Shown: positions 44,056-57,122, counted from the first letter of the stretch. The stretch is DNA of 64,000 nucleotides from Synanceia verrucosa (GCA_029721515.1 CM056553.1:14512447-14576446); one strand, 5' to 3'. A program made the numbers and translations. Notes: a model not told the origin generated them from the letters alone.

Positions 44056-46458
44056 CTCTAGAGGAGAGTCTGGTTCATCCAGGATGCTCTTCTCACTCTG
44101 TATCCGCTGCATCGTCCCTGTAGAACTGGGGTCCATTATCAGCACGTTCTGACTACCAGCTCTGCCGAACTTACAGTCACTCTTTCTGGAGTCAGTGGTC
44201 CTGCACACCTCGTAGTTGTACACGTGTTGGAGAGTCCCTGTCCCCAAAGTGTCTGAGTAACGTGGTGGATAATACGGAATCACAGGGAGATTGGAGTGAT
44301 ACAGGATGCGAGACTGTCTCCACCTGTAGATCTTCACTGATATAATGACCACTAAACACGTGATGAAGAGGAAGGAGACTACAGCCAGAGCCAACACTAA
44401 GTAAAAAGTCAGGTTGTCATTGTACTCCTTGTCGTGTGTAAAGTCAGTGAACTCAGACAGCACTTCAGGGAAGCTGTCCGCCACCGCCACGTTAACAATG
44501 ACTGTAGCTGAACGAGAGGGCTGCCCGTTGTCCTCCACTATAACAGTCAGTCTTTGTTTCACAGCATCTTTATCAGTGACTTGGCGGATAGTTCTTATTT
44601 CTCCATTCTGTAAGCCCACTTCAAACAGCGCCCTGTCTGTGGCTTTCTGCAGTTTATAGGAGAGCCAGGCATTCTGTCCAGAGTCCACATCAACAGCCAC
44701 CACTTTAGTGACCAGATAGCCCACATCTGCTGAACGAGGCACCATTTCAGCCACCACAGAGCCACCAGTCTGGACTGGGTACAGAACCTGAGGAGGGTTG
44801 TCGTTCTGGTCCTGGATCAGTATTTTCACACTCACGTTGCTGCTGAGTGGAGGAGAACCTCCATCCTGAGCTTTGACCCGGAAGTGGAAGTCTTTGATCT
44901 GCTCGTAGTCAAAAGAGCGCACTGCATGGATGACTCCACTATCAGCACTGACGGACACATATGAGGAGACTGGCACTCCGTTAACAGAGGAGTCCTCCAG
45001 GATGTAAGAAACTCGGGCATTCTGGTTCCAGTCAGCGTCTCTGGCTTTCACTGTGAATATAGAGAGGCCTGGTGTGTTGTTCTCTACAATGTAGGCCACA
45101 TATGAGCTCCTCTCAAAGACAGGCGCGTTATCATTCACATCAGAGATCTGTAAGGTGAGAGTGACGCTGCTGGAGAGGGACGGCACTCCCTCATCAGAGC
45201 AGGTCACTGTGATATTATACTCTGAGGATGTTTCCCTGTCTAACTCGCCTTCTGTCACTAAAGTAAAGAAATTATTTGATGTTGACGTAATTGCAAAATT
45301 AATATTCTCATCTACAATGCAGTGGACTTTTCCATTTTGTTCTGAATCTGGATCCTGAACGTTCATCATTGTCAGTACGGTGCCTGGCTTAATATCCTCA
45401 GATATGCTGGATGACGTTGACATAATATTGATAGATGGTGGATTATCGTTTGTGTCCAGCACCTCAATAATAACTTTACAGACATCTGAGTTACCGACTA
45501 CATCTGATGCTTGGACATCGATCTCATAATGCCTAAATTTCTCGTAATCAAGTTTTCCTATCAACGTAACTATACCATTTTCACTATCTACGTGAAACAG
45601 ATCAAGTGCACCCTCAGGTGGATTAGAAATTGAATATCTTATGTGACCATGCGGGCCCTCATCGGCGTCAGATGCACGTACAGTCGTTAGAACAGTTCCT
45701 TTTAACACGTTTTCTTTCACGTTAGCTTTAAACTCTGTTTGAGCACAAACAGGTGCATTATCGTTTGCGTCCAAGACAGTAATGACAATTTGCATCGTTC
45801 CGGTGAGCTGCGGATCTCCACCGTCTGTGGCAGTCAATATTAACGACAAGCGCTCCTGTTTCTCTCGGTCTAAATGCATCTTTAACACCATCTCAACATT
45901 TCTACTGCTGCCTATTCTATATGGGATTAAAGCCAATGTGTCACTTGAGCTGAGTGAATAGCCCTGGAGCCCGTTAATACCCACATCGGCGTCAACAGCC
46001 TTTTCTAAAACAAATTTTGATCCAATTTGAACCGTTTCACTTATTTCAAATTTCATTTTCTTGTTTTTAAATCCGGGAGAGTTATCATTAATGTCGGTGA
46101 CCTCGACTGTGACGCTGTAAAATTGCATAGGATTCTCCAAAATGATTTGAAAATCCAGAGCACAGGGCGTCGTCTGTCCGCAGAGTGCTTCTCTGTCTAT
46201 CCGCTCTTTGATAACAAGGACTCCTCTTTCTTTATTTAGCTCGATGTATTCTGTACCTTCTCCAGTATATATGCGAGCTTTCCCTGATTTAAGCCGTTTC
46301 ACATCCAAACCCAAATCTTGTGCTATGTCACCGACTAAAGACCCTTTCGCCATTTCCTCAGGAATAGAGTAGCTGACCTGCCCAAAGGCAGAGCGGAGAC
46401 AAACAACCGAGAGAAACAGCAGTAGTCCTACTTGCCGTGTCGTTGTTCTGTCCGCCAT
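44056..46458 (-). CDS. pcdhg: Protocadherin gamma variable exon V13
   Basis: 801 codons to GAG|GTTAGT. The methionine of the conserved RTM is lost: the codon is ACG (DRTT), so translation must start upstream; MADRTT (46458) is chosen, and a Met nine codons further up (46485) is possible. Signal region TTRQVGLLLFLSVVCLRSAFG. EC1 has C-GQTTP-C and CALDFQ where others have CALHFQ. EC2 is unusual: SETVQIGSKFVLEKAVDADVG then SLSSSDTLALIPYRIGSSR, with VEMVLKMHLDREK for VLQKPLDREK. EC3: PVCAQTEFKANVKENVLKG, with an extra cysteine, and SDVVGNSDVCKV. EC5 opens SSYVAYIVENN instead of SSYEAYIVENN. Confidence 0.94.
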
Positions 46459-47119
46459 TCTCCGGTCTGCAAAAACCCTGCTCAAATACGTGATCCAATG
46501 AAAAGATTTTAGACAGAAATGTCAGTAAAATAATCCAAGATTCACACTCCGACGAATGCTGATTACACGCCTGGTATATCCGAGTTCAATCATCTCCCTT
46601 TTCCAAAACGTGCCTTTTTTGTTCCCTTTCTGTGTCACATTTCGAGATGATGGGGGAGGTACAGCTGCACTGAGCTCTGAAATCTCAACAGCCTGGTAAA
46701 CAGCGTCCCTGTGAGTCGGATGCACTGAACTACACTTTGCAGACAAAGTGATTGTCATGGGGTTTATCACAACATATCTTAAAGTGTGTTACCACTGTTT
46801 AGATATTAATTACAGACAAAATGACATCCTGTACACAGGAGCGAAAAGTGACACAAATTCAGCCTGTCAAGTAAATAAAGCTGCCAAGGGAACACAGAGA
46901 ACGGGCAACAGCCAGCATCAACAAAGCACCCTGAAAATTGAGCTATTAATTTTGACTGACTAAAAGGAGGAAAACAAAATAGCAAAAAAATCTTATTTGT
47001 AAAAAGAAAGCCTTTTCAAAATATCACCGATTTCAACTCGGAAAATACAAAATATAACACTGATTTGCATATTTTGAAAACTTTTTTAAAAAGACAAAGC
47101 GATATTAACGCGGTCTCAC
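46459..47119. other. Spacer V13-V14
   Basis: Short spacer (661 bp) with the V13 promoter; no RE1 element seen. Confidence 0.65.
46654..46716 (-). promoter_or_regulatory. V13 promoter: CSE variant and TACCTCCC block
   Basis: CSE 46693-46716 (minus GGGACGCTGTTTACCAG) and block CTGTACCTCCC at 46654-46664, about 240 bp upstream of the start. Confidence 0.75.
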
Positions 47120-49537
47120 CTCTAGAGGAGAGTCTGGTTCATCCAGGATGCTCTTCTCACTCTGTATCCGCTGCATCGTCCCTGTAGAACTGGGGTCCAT
47201 TATCAGCACGTTCTGACTACCAGCTCTGCCGAACTTACAGTCACTCTTTCTGGAGTCAGTGGTCCTGCACACCTCGTAGTTGTACACGTGTTGGAGAGTC
47301 CCTGTCCCCAAAGTGTCTGAGTAACGTGGTGGATAATATGGAATCACAGGGAGATTGGAGTGATACAGGATGCGAGACTGTCTCCACCTGTAGATCTTCA
47401 CTGATATAATGACCACTAAACACGTGATGAAGAGGAAGGAGACTACAGCCAGAGCCAACACTAAGTAAAAAGTCAGGTTGTCATTGTACTCCTTGTCGTG
47501 TGTAAAGTCAGTGAACTCAGACAGCACTTCAGGGAAGCTGTCCGCCACCGCCACGTTAACAATGACTGTAGCTGAACGAGAGGGCTGCCCGTTGTCCTCC
47601 ACTATAACAGTCAGTCTTTGTTTCACAGCATCTTTATCAGTGACTTGGCGGATAGTTCTTATTTCTCCATTCTGTAAGCCCACTTCAAACAGCGCCCTGT
47701 CTGTGGCTTTCTGCAGTTTATAGGAGAGCCAGGCATTCTGTCCAGAGTCCACATCAACAGCCACCACTTTAGTGACCAGATAGCCCACATCTGCTGAACG
47801 AGGCACCATTTCAGCCACCACGGAGCCACCAGTCTGGACTGGGTACAGAACCTGAGGAGGGTTGTCGTTCTGGTCCTGGATCAGTATTTTCACAGTCACG
47901 TTGCTGCTGAGTGGAGGAGAACCTCCATCCTGAGCTCTGATAGTGAATAAAAGCTCTTTGATCTGTTCATAATCAAATGAGCGCACTGCGTGTAGAACCC
48001 CAGTTTCAGAGTTTATGGACACGTAAGATGAAACTGGGCTATTACTGACCTGAGTGTCCACTAGGAAATATGAGATTTTAGCATTTTGATTCCAGTCAGA
48101 ATCCCTCGCGCTCACGGTGAATACTGACAGCCCAGGCACGTTGTTTTCAATGATATAGGCAGAATAAGTCGGTTTGGTAAAGAGAGGAGCATTATCATTC
48201 ACATCAGAAATCCTGAGATGTAAGGTTATTTTGGTAGAGAGAGGGGGTGACCCTGAATCGGTTGCAGTTATGGTTACGTTGTATTCTGGTTTCGTTTCAC
48301 GATCAAATGGTGCATCTGAAATTAAATTGTAATAATTAGTTAACGAAGAATGGATTTTAAAAGGGAGATGAAAATCTATGGAGCACGTTATCTGGCCATT
48401 TCTTTCAGAGTCTGCATCTTTAACATGAAAAACAGCCACAGTCGTGCCTGGAGGAATATCCTCTGAAATCATATTGGAGTAGGACATTACATTTATAACT
48501 GGAGCATTATCATTTATGTCAGTGACATCAATGACAACCTTGGTTGCGTCACTAAGGCCACCCTGATCTTTGGCAATAACTCTTATTTCGTATTTTTTAT
48601 CCTTTTCGAAGTCAATATTACCAGCCACGGATATTTTGCCAGATAAACTGTCAATTTGAAAGTTTTCGCCAGAATTACCCTTTACATTAGAAAACGCATA
48701 TGTAACCAAGCCATTAGAGCCACTGTCTGCATCTGAAGCATTCACAATAGTTACATATGTGCCTAGGGGTGCATTTTCTGTCACTGTGGCAGTGTACAGA
48801 GATTCATTAAATACAGGAGGATTATCATTGACATCAAGGACGGTGATCTGTATAGTTACTGTACCAGATCGCTGTGGAGTTCCTCCATCTAATGCCATCA
48901 ACTTTAAAGTGAAGTGCGGGTTCAGCTCTCTGTCTAATGGCTTCTGTAAAATCATGACAGCGTATCTGATTCCATCAGCGTTTGATTGCTGCTTCAAAAC
49001 GAAATTGTCATTAGGCAATAAAACATATTTTTGCAAGCTGTGAATTCCTGCATCAGGGTCATGAGCGCTTTCTAAGTCGAAATGAGATCCTATTGTTGCA
49101 GATTCACTGATTTCTAGATTAATTACGTTATTTTTAAAGGTTGGTGCGTGGTCATTTACGTCTAATATTTCTATCGTCACCCTGTGCAGTTCAATTGGAT
49201 TTTCCAAAATAATCTCAAAGCTGAAACTACACGGTGTCACATCTCCACAAAGCTCTTCTCTGTCTATCCTCTCATTCACCACTAGAATCCCTTTGTCTGT
49301 CTTCAGCTCGGTGTACTGATTATTTTCTCCGGTCACGATGCGGGCCCGACCAGAACGGAGCCGCTTCAGATCCAAACCAAGATCATGTGCTACATTACCG
49401 ATGAGTGAGCCTTTCTTCATCTCCTCCGGGATTGAATAACGAATTTGGCCGTTGATGGTGGAAATCATGAAGACGAACATGAACAGTTGTGGCAAACACA
49501 ACAGCCATTTCCCGCATCGGTGCTGGCGTATCCCCAT
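47120..49537 (-). CDS. pcdhg: Protocadherin gamma variable exon V14 (second subfamily)
   Basis: 806 codons to GAG|GTGAGA. Signal region MGIRQHRCGKWLLCLPQLFM followed by FVFMISTING, mature start QIRYSIPEEMKKG. The second-subfamily mark is CGDVTPCSFSFEIILENPIE in EC1, with TELKTDKGILVVNERIDREE before it. EC2 to EC5 differ from V1-V13 over their whole length: FDLESAHDPDAGIHSLQKY in EC2, ENFQIDSLSGKISVAGNIDF in EC3, SDAPFDRETKPEYNVTITAT in EC4, and SYFLVDTQVSNSPVSSYVS in EC5. The common form begins only at QDGGSPPLSSNVTVK near the end of EC5 (about 47937). The tail is the common type. Confidence 0.95.
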
Positions 49538-49800
49538 GTTGTTAGGATTAAAATCCTAACTGTGAAAGCAAATTATATTCCAGAACCGGCTCGCGTGACG
49601 CAATTTAGAGTCCACTTCAAATGTACTGCCTGCCTCTGGCGCAAAACTGCTTCATTATTATCAGACAATATGTTGTTTTATAGCGACAGCATATCCGTCG
49701 AGCGCCACACTGTATGGAAGACAGTGTCTCACTATCTCCACCTTCTCTCCTCCTCTCCTCCTCTCCCCTCACAGTCCTGACAAAACTGGATTTTGTTTCA

Positions 49801-49824
49801 CTGATCAACAGCGTCCCTTAGAGT
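49801..49824 (-). promoter_or_regulatory. V14 promoter CSE
   Basis: Minus ACTCTAAGGGACGCTGTTGA, then TCAG, about 265 bp upstream of the start. The CACCTCCC block is not seen; a run of TCCTC repeats (49743-49770) occupies its expected region. Confidence 0.75.
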
Positions 49825-50231
49825 CCAAAAGGAGGAAATAACCATGTCAACTGCAATTGGGTTGAAAAAAGAATATAAAACATATGCAATCTTGTCTGCA
49901 CCAAGATGTATAAAAAAGAAAACTTCCCTGCAACTCAAAAACAGCAGAAGGAATAGCTCAACCCTTAAACTTTACACATAATCAACCCACAGTCAGAAAG
50001 CCGGTGATGTTACCAAACAGTCCCACTGTGTGGAACTGTGGAGCACTCATTTCTGAGGATATGAGCAGCAGTCAGTGGTTTAAAGACTGATTTATGCCTT
50101 TTGTTTCAAAGTATCAAACAGAAAAATTCAAGAAGGACTTTAACTAAAGCGGGAAAAAATACTGTTTCAGTGAAAGATATCAGGCAGCTTACACAAACAT
50201 ACGCACGCACGCCCGCACACACTCTCACTCA

Positions 50232-50239
<8 letters not shown>

Positions 50240-50297
<58 letters not shown>
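50240..50297. repeat. (CA)n microsatellite
   Basis: About 28 AC units, preceded by imperfect CACG/CTCA units from about 50202. Confidence 0.95.
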
Positions 50298-50300
<3 letters not shown>

Positions 50301-50773
50301 CGTAAAATTAAATTAAGAAGTAAAAGTATTTTGTGTGGGAACTACTGTGAGAGCAAATCTGTATTTCATATAGGTGACGTATTTTTGAATTTCTGAATAT
50401 TAAATAGGCTATAGCGGTAAGTGATCAAGAGTAGATGACTAAATAAATTACAGTGAGCAGCATTTCACTAAAAATGTAACTAGATGAAGAAGTAGCAGCA
50501 CTGAAACAAAGCTTAAGAGTTTATAATACTAAAATGTAAAACCAACAATAACTAACGATAGAAAAGTGTAACTTAAAATAACCTGATTACCTTGTAAGCA
50601 ACACTGTCAACGTGAAACACCACTGCTTACAATTTCTCGCTTTTCTTTGAATGTTAAGCCAAAAAAATCTGCCTATAAAAAGCATCAACTATATCTGAAT
50701 AAAGGTATAAAGGATAGAAATACTACTAATAGATTAAAACTTGTTTGGGTGAATTGGAAGGGAAAGCTTGGAT

Positions 50774-50794
50774 TTTGCTGTCCAGGGTGCTGAA
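50774..50794 (-). promoter_or_regulatory. RE1/NRSE element (perfect core)
   Basis: TTCAGCACC-CT-GGACAGCAAA on the minus strand. It is about 490 bp from the V15 donor, further than in other spacers. Confidence 0.8.
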
Positions 50795-51283
50795 ATGAAC
50801 CTGAAACTGCATAACACAGGTGACCATCACGAGTGATTTCATGTTGATGTAAATATTGCATAAATCAGTTTTGATGAAAGAAAATGTAAATTTCACTGAT
50901 ATTTAGTAAAACACATTAATGCTCATTCTGAAACCCTGTGTGTCCTAAACCGGTATGCTCACTCTGCACTAAAACAAAATGAAATAATCCAAACACAGGA
51001 ACAGCTAGCGATTAGATATTCGGTCAAAAGAATTTGCCAAAACTCACGCTAAGATTTATACTCTTAAAATGATCTCCATGAAAATAAGGTTAAAGCAGTC
51101 TAAAATCAAAGAGCCATATCAATCCACTTTTATACGGAATACATATATTTCAAAATAACACGTGTGAAATGTCAAAAAGCCTGTCTGAAAACGTGGAAGT
51201 AGGGTGACGCATTTCACAATCAATTCCACTAATTACAAACACAGAAAGGAAGGCACAAAATGTGTCTGAGTAATTTAACTGAC

Positions 51284-53713
51284 CTCTAGAGGAGAGTCTG
51301 GTTCATCCAGGATGCTCTTCTCACTCTGTATCCGCTGCATCGTCCCTGTAGAACTGGGGTCCATTATCAGCACGTTCTGACTACCAGCTCTGCCGAACTT
51401 ACAGTCACTCTTTCTGGAGTCAGTGGTCCTGCACACCTCGTAGTTGTACACATGTTGGAGAGTCCCTGTCCCCAAAGTGTCTGAGTAACGTGGTGGATAA
51501 TATGGAATCACAGGGAGATTGGAGTGATACAGGATGCGAGACTGTCTCCACCTGTAGATCTTCACTGATATAATGACCACTAAACACGTGATGAAGAGGA
51601 AGGAGACTACAGCCAGAGCCAACACTAAGTAAAAAGTCAGGTTGTCATTGTACTCCTTGTCGTGTGTAAAGTCAGTGAACTCAGACAGCACTTCAGGAAA
51701 GCTGTCCGCCACCGCCACGTTAACAATGACTGTAGCTGAACGAGAGGGCTGCCCGTTGTCCTCCACTATAACAGTCAGTCTTTGTTTTACAGCATCTTTA
51801 TCAGTGACTTGGCGGATAGTTCTTATTTCTCCATTCTGTAAGCCCACTTCAAACAGCGCCCTGTCTGTGGCTTTCTGTAGTTTATAGGAGAGCCAGGCAT
51901 TCTGTCCAGAGTCCACATCAACAGCCACCACTTTAGTGACCAGATAGCCCACATCTGCTGAACGAGGCACCATTTCAGCCACCACAGAGCCACCAGTCTG
52001 GACTGGGTACAGAACCTGAGGAGGGTTGTCGTTCTGGTCCTGGATCAGTATTTTCACACTCACGTTGCTGCTGAGTGGCGGAGAACCTCCATCCTGCGCC
52101 TTTAATACTAGCTGTAATTGTTTAATCTGTTCATAGTCAAATGAGCGCACTGCATGGATAGCTCCAGTTTCAGTGTTTATTGAGACGTAAGAAGATGTTG
52201 GACTACCATTGATCTGTGTTTCTTCAAGAAAGTATGAAATCCGAGCATTTTGATTCGAGTCAACGTCCACTGCTTTGACGGAAAATATGGACACCCCAGG
52301 GGAATTGTTTTCTGCAATATGAGCAGCGTAGCTAATTTGATCAAATACCGGGGCATTGTCATTCACATCAGAGATTCTCAAACGCAGTATTGTTGTACTT
52401 GACAACGATGGCGATCCCATATCGGTGGCCCTGACAGTTATGTTATATTCCGGCACAACTTCTCTGTCAAAAGCGGTGTCTGTTACTAATGCATAGTAAT
52501 TCGTTAAAGTTGATTTCATTTTAAATGGGAGGTTATTGTCTGTTTTACAAACTATTTGGCCATTTTTCTCAGAATCTGCGTCAATCACATGTATTATTGC
52601 CACTGTGGTACCCGAGGCAGAGTCCTCCGGCACGGGGCTGGAGAATGACATCACATTTATAACAGGTGCATTATCATTGACGTCTATAATCTCAATAAGC
52701 ACCTTACTTGAATCAGTTAGACCTCCTTGGTCCATAGCTTCAATCATAATTTCAAATTTCTTGTCTTTTTCATAATCTACTTGTCCTGCAAGTGTTATGG
52801 TTCCTGTGACACCGTCTAAATAAAATATGTCGGCAAGATGCCTTTTCATGTTTGAAAATCTATATGCGACAAGACCGTTTGATCCACTGTCTGCATCACT
52901 TGCATTAACTGTCGTGATGTAGGTGCCTTTTAATGCATCCTCCGAGAGTGTAGCCCTATAAAGCGACTGATTAAAAATAGGAGGATTATCATTAGCATCA
53001 AGCACTGTAATATCTATATTTACTGTACCAGATCTGGCAGGGCTTCCACCGTCAACAGCGATGAGCTTCAGTGATATCCTGGGCTGGCTTTCTCTGTCTA
53101 ACGGTTTTTGTAAAATCAACTCGGCATATTTCCGACCATCTGGATTTGAGTGCTGCTTTAAATCTAATAAGTCATTGGTAGTCAGTATATATTTCTGTAG
53201 CCCGTTACTGCCTACATCTGCGTCTTCTGCGCTGGGCAACAAAAAGCGTGATCCAAGTGTGGCAGATTCGCTTATTTCAAATTTAATTTCGTTCGTTGTA
53301 AACGTGGGAGAATTGTCGTTTATGTCAGTTATTTCCACTGTTACTCGGTGCAACTCCATTGGGTTTTCTAAAATCACCTCGAAGCTGAAGCTACAAGGTG
53401 TTACGTCTCCACAGAGCTGCTCCCGGTCTATCCTCTCATTCACCACTAAAACGCCTTTGTCTGCTTTCAGCTCGGTGTACTGGATGCTCTGTCTGTTCAC
53501 GATACGGGCCCGACCAGATCGGAGCCTTTGAACATCCAAACCGAGGTCTTGAGCCATGTTACCGATAAGTGAACCCCTTTTCAGCTCCTCTGGAACTGTA
53601 TATCTGATTTGGCCAGAGACGCTGTGGCAGAGACACCACACGAGCAGCAGAAACAGCCATATTGACCTGCTAGACAAACGCCCTTTTTCGCAGGGAGATT
53701 TTTCAAACGCCAT
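51284..53713 (-). CDS. pcdhg: Protocadherin gamma variable exon V15 (second subfamily)
   Basis: 810 codons, the longest here, to GAG|GTCAGT. The signal is preceded by a basic stretch (MAFEKSPCEKGRLSSRSI) and is WLFLLLVWCLCHSVSG; mature start QIRYTVPEELKRG. EC1 carries TELKADKGVLVVNERIDREQ and CGDVTPCSFSFEVILENPME, close to V14. EC2: FLLPSAEDADVGSNGLQKY. EC3: NIDITVLDANDNPPIFNQSL and LADIFYLDGVTGTITLAGQV. EC4: VPEDSASGTTVAIIHVIDAD. EC5: SYFLEETQINGSPTSSYVS. The homogenised part starts at about 52076. A few silent differences persist inside it (for example near 51452, 51698 and 51787), so the last conversion is older than for the array exons. Confidence 0.95.
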
Positions 53714-53940
53714 TGCAAAAAATAAGTAAAGGTAATGCCAAAAGACTCCTGTTTACAATCCACATAGAACAAAAGGGAGCCGCATCAAGTAATCCTTTGA
53801 TATTAAGTCCTCGCTCCGAAAAAGATAGTGGCTGTAGTCCTGCGTAGGAAGCAAATGATGTTTTCTCTCCTGACTAAACGGAGAAATGCGGAGAAATAAG
53901 GGGTCTGCCTCCAATGAATCAACTATGAACATTTGTTTCA

Positions 53941-53964
53941 CTGACCAACAGCGTCCCTTACTGA
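53941..53964 (-). promoter_or_regulatory. V15 promoter CSE
   Basis: Minus TAAGGGACGCTGTTGGTCAG, about 240 bp upstream of the start. The flank TGTTTCACTGA is shared with the V14 CSE. No CACCTCCC block seen. Confidence 0.75.
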
Positions 53965-54013
53965 CCAAAGCAAGAATATCAACAACACTGGTAAAATATA
54001 CAGTGTGTGTTAC

Positions 54014-54043
<30 letters not shown>
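54014..54043. repeat. (TAA)n microsatellite
   Basis: About ten TAA units. Confidence 0.9.
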
Positions 54044-54046
<3 letters not shown>

Positions 54047-54462
54047 AAGAAAACAAAAGTTGACGTGGTAACGCTAAAGTTTTAGCTCAAGATGGCAACA
54101 TTTTTCACTTATAAAAACACAATAAAGCATAGTGTTAATATTATCTTTGTTATCTTTAGCATTGTAATCAATACAGGTCTTACAAAGCTTTGGCTAAGTG
54201 AAAATGTATCTATAACGAGTCTGGTAAATGATAACGGCATTTACACATCAATCAAACACGAGGTTTCAACTCCAGAGTGAATAAGGCAGCAATTATCCCA
54301 AAGAAATGTTAACTGTGGTGACTAGACCAGTGGGAATTTTACTGTAAATGTCTCATATTTGATCATATACACATGAGAACAAAGGACACCCACTCATTAG
54401 TACCTGAAAAGGCAAAATAAAAATACGATACTATGTGAAGATCAACGTGTCAAACTCCTCAC

Positions 54463-56883
54463 CTCTAAAGGAGAGTCTGGTTCATCCAGGATGCTCTTCT
54501 CACTCTGTATCCGCTGCATCGTCCCTGTAGAATTGGGGTCCATTATCAGCACGTTCTGACTACCAGCTCTGCCGAACTTACAGTCACTCTTTCTGGAGTC
54601 AGTGGTCCTGCACACCTCGTAGTTGTACACGTGTTGGAGAGTCCCTGTCCCCAAAGTGTCTGAGTAACGTGGTGGATAATATGGAATCACAGGGAGATTG
54701 GAGTGATACAGGATGCGAGACTGTCTCCACCTGTAGATCTTCACTGATATAATGACCACTAAACACGTGATGAAGAGGAAGGAGACTACAGCCAGAGCCA
54801 ACACTAAGTAAAAAGTCAGGTTGTCATTGTACTCCTTGTCGTGTGTAAAGTCAGTGAACTCAGACAGCACTTCAGGGAAGCTGTCCGCCACCGCCACGTT
54901 AACAATGACTGTAGCTGAACGAGAGGGCTGCCCGTTGTCCTCCACTATGACAGTCAGTCTTTGTTTCACAGCATCTTTATCAGTGACTTGGCGGATAGTT
55001 CTTATTTCTCCATTCTGTAAGCCCACTTCAAACAGCGCCCTGTCTGTGGCTTTCTGCAGTTTATAGGAGAGCCAGGCATTCTGTCCAGAGTCCACATCAA
55101 CAGCCACCACTTTTGTGACCAGATAGCCCACATCTGCTGAACGAGGCACCATTTCAGCCACCACAGAGCCACCAGTCTGGACTGGGTACAGAACCTGAGG
55201 AGGGTTGTCGTTCTGGTCCTGGATCAGTATTTTAACTGTGGCCACTGAACTCAGAGGAGGGGATCCAGCATCACGAGCAGTTACGTTGAATTCAAACCAC
55301 TTGATCTGTTCATAATCAAATGACCTCACTGCATGAATTACACCATTTTCTGAATTTACTGACACTAACGAAGACAGAGCTGCTCCATTAATTTCTTTCT
55401 CCTCCAGGAAGTAAGAGACTCGAGCGTTTTGGCCCCAGTCTGCATCACTAGCACTGAGAGTGAACACAGAAAACCCAGGAGAGTTGTTCTCTGGTACACT
55501 CTTACTGTATTCTGATTGGTCAAATATAGGTGGACTGTCATTCACGTCTGAAACTTTAACGTTGATGTTTTTACTGGTAGTCAGAGGCGGGGAGCCTTGG
55601 TCAGAGACGGTTATGGTGATATTATACTCAGGAGTACTTTCTCTGTCTAAGAAGTCTTCAGTTACTATAGTATAATATCCTGTTAATGAAGACTCTATTT
55701 TGAACGGTATGTCAGAGTTAATGGAGCACTTGACAACACCTTTACCATCAGAGTCTTCGTCATCAGCATTAATAACAGCTATTGTTGTTCCTGGAGGAGA
55801 ATCCTCAGATATAGAGTTAGAAAATGACATCAGCTGAATAGTAGGGACGTTGTCGTTCTCGTCAATAATTTGAATAATAACTTTGCATGTATCTGATAAA
55901 CCACCGTGGTCACTGGCCTTAACGTTTAATTGATAAGTTTGGGATTTTTCAAAATCCAGTTTACCCGCGACCTTAATTTCTCCAGTTTTAACATTGACTT
56001 TAAAAAGCTGATTTGCCTCTTTAGCAACATAAGGGATAGAGTAAGTAACCTCGCCATATTGTCCTTTGTCTGCATCATTTGCGCTCACAGTGGTCACCAC
56101 AGTTCCATCAGGAGACTTCTCCTTGACATCAGCTTTATAAATAGGCTGGTTACACACTGGTGCATTATCGTTTGCATCAAGCACAGTGATATGAATACGC
56201 ACCATCCCTGATCTGTGTGGCTCCCCTCCATCTGAAGCAATCAGCATGAGAGAGTGAGTCTCTTCTTTCTCTCGGTCTAACGGGTTTTGTAAAACCATTT
56301 CGATAAATTTCCCACCATCAGGCTGGCTTTGTACTTCCAATTTAAAATTATCGGAAGGTTTAAGGATGTATTTTTGAATACCATTAATACCAACATCCGG
56401 GTCGTCCGCACTCTGTAGTCCGAATCGAGATCCTGATGCAGCATTTTCAACTATTTTCAAATTTATTTCATCTTTTGGGAACGACGGACTGTTGTCGTTT
56501 ATGTCTGTTACCTCCACTGTTACTCGATAAAGTTGGATTGGATTTTCTAAAATGACCTCGAAACTGAAGCTACAGGGCGTCGTCTTCCCACACAGCTCTT
56601 CTCGGTCGATTCTCTCTTTGATTACAAGGTTTCCTTTGTCTCGGTTTAAATCAACGTACTGTCGACTTCCTTTTGTAATGATACGAGCTTTACCTGACAT
56701 GAGCCTCGCCACATCCAAGCCTAAATCTCTAGCGATGTTTCCAACGAAAGACCCCTCTGCCTGCTCCTCTGGTACGGAATACCGAGCCTGTCCAGTCACT
56801 GAGCTCAGTTTGAAAAGACAAAGAATGACAAACAGTGCCTGCCATCGGCCTTTGCGAGCGATAATCCACATAGAAACCATCAT
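54463..56883 (-). CDS. pcdhg: Protocadherin gamma variable exon V16 (V16-V18 group)
   Basis: 807 codons to GAG|GTGAGG. Three candidate Mets (MMVSMW); the first is used, so the start is uncertain by four codons. Signal about WQALFVILCLFKLSSVTG, mature start QARYSVPEEQAEG. EC1: ITKGSRQYVDLNRDKGNL and CGKTTPCSFSFEVILENPIQ. EC2-EC3 differ from V17 and V18 at clustered sites: SRFGLQSADDPDVGINGIQ in EC2, VKEKSPDG and DKGQYGEVTYSIPYVAKEA in EC3, and PVCNQPIYKAD with N where V17 and V18 have S. EC4-EC5 (QLMSFSNSISEDSPPGTT, FLEEKEINGAALSSLVS) are nearly invariant in the three copies. The tail has DPNSTGTM for DPSSTGTM. The common part starts at about 55233. Confidence 0.95.
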
Positions 56884-57100
56884 GAATCCAGAGGTACAGA
56901 CGCAGTAATCCTTTTCAATGCAAAACAGATGACTTTATATCTATTTGCTGAAAACGTAACAGCAGTTTCAGGAGAGAAAATCCACAAAAAAATGGATCAT
57001 TTAGACAGCCACAGACCAGACCTTCCTCTCTGCGAGCATTAAACACTGAGCAGAATTAAAGGGGTGGATCGCTGCACTGCTGGGTCTGTTAGTCAGTGAT

Positions 57101-57122
57101 GTATCAACAGCGGCGCTCAGAG
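57101..57122 (-). promoter_or_regulatory. V16 promoter CSE (CGCCGCTG variant)
   Basis: Minus CTCTGAGCGCCGCTGTTGAT, about 220 bp upstream of the start. A conserved 40-base flank with GCTGCACTGCTGGG lies just downstream of it (57061-57090). Confidence 0.75.

Larger units (their letters stand above)
49538..51283. other. Spacer V14-V15
   Basis: Longest internal spacer (1746 bp). Holds the V14 CSE, a pyrimidine-rich stretch (49739-49770), a CA microsatellite and one RE1. Nothing else is recognisable between 50300 and 50770 or between 50800 and 51280. Confidence 0.65.
53714..54462. other. Spacer V15-V16
   Basis: Holds the V15 CSE and a (TAA)n tract. No RE1 element and no recognisable gene (the frame 54092-54280 has no domain). 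Confidence 0.65.
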
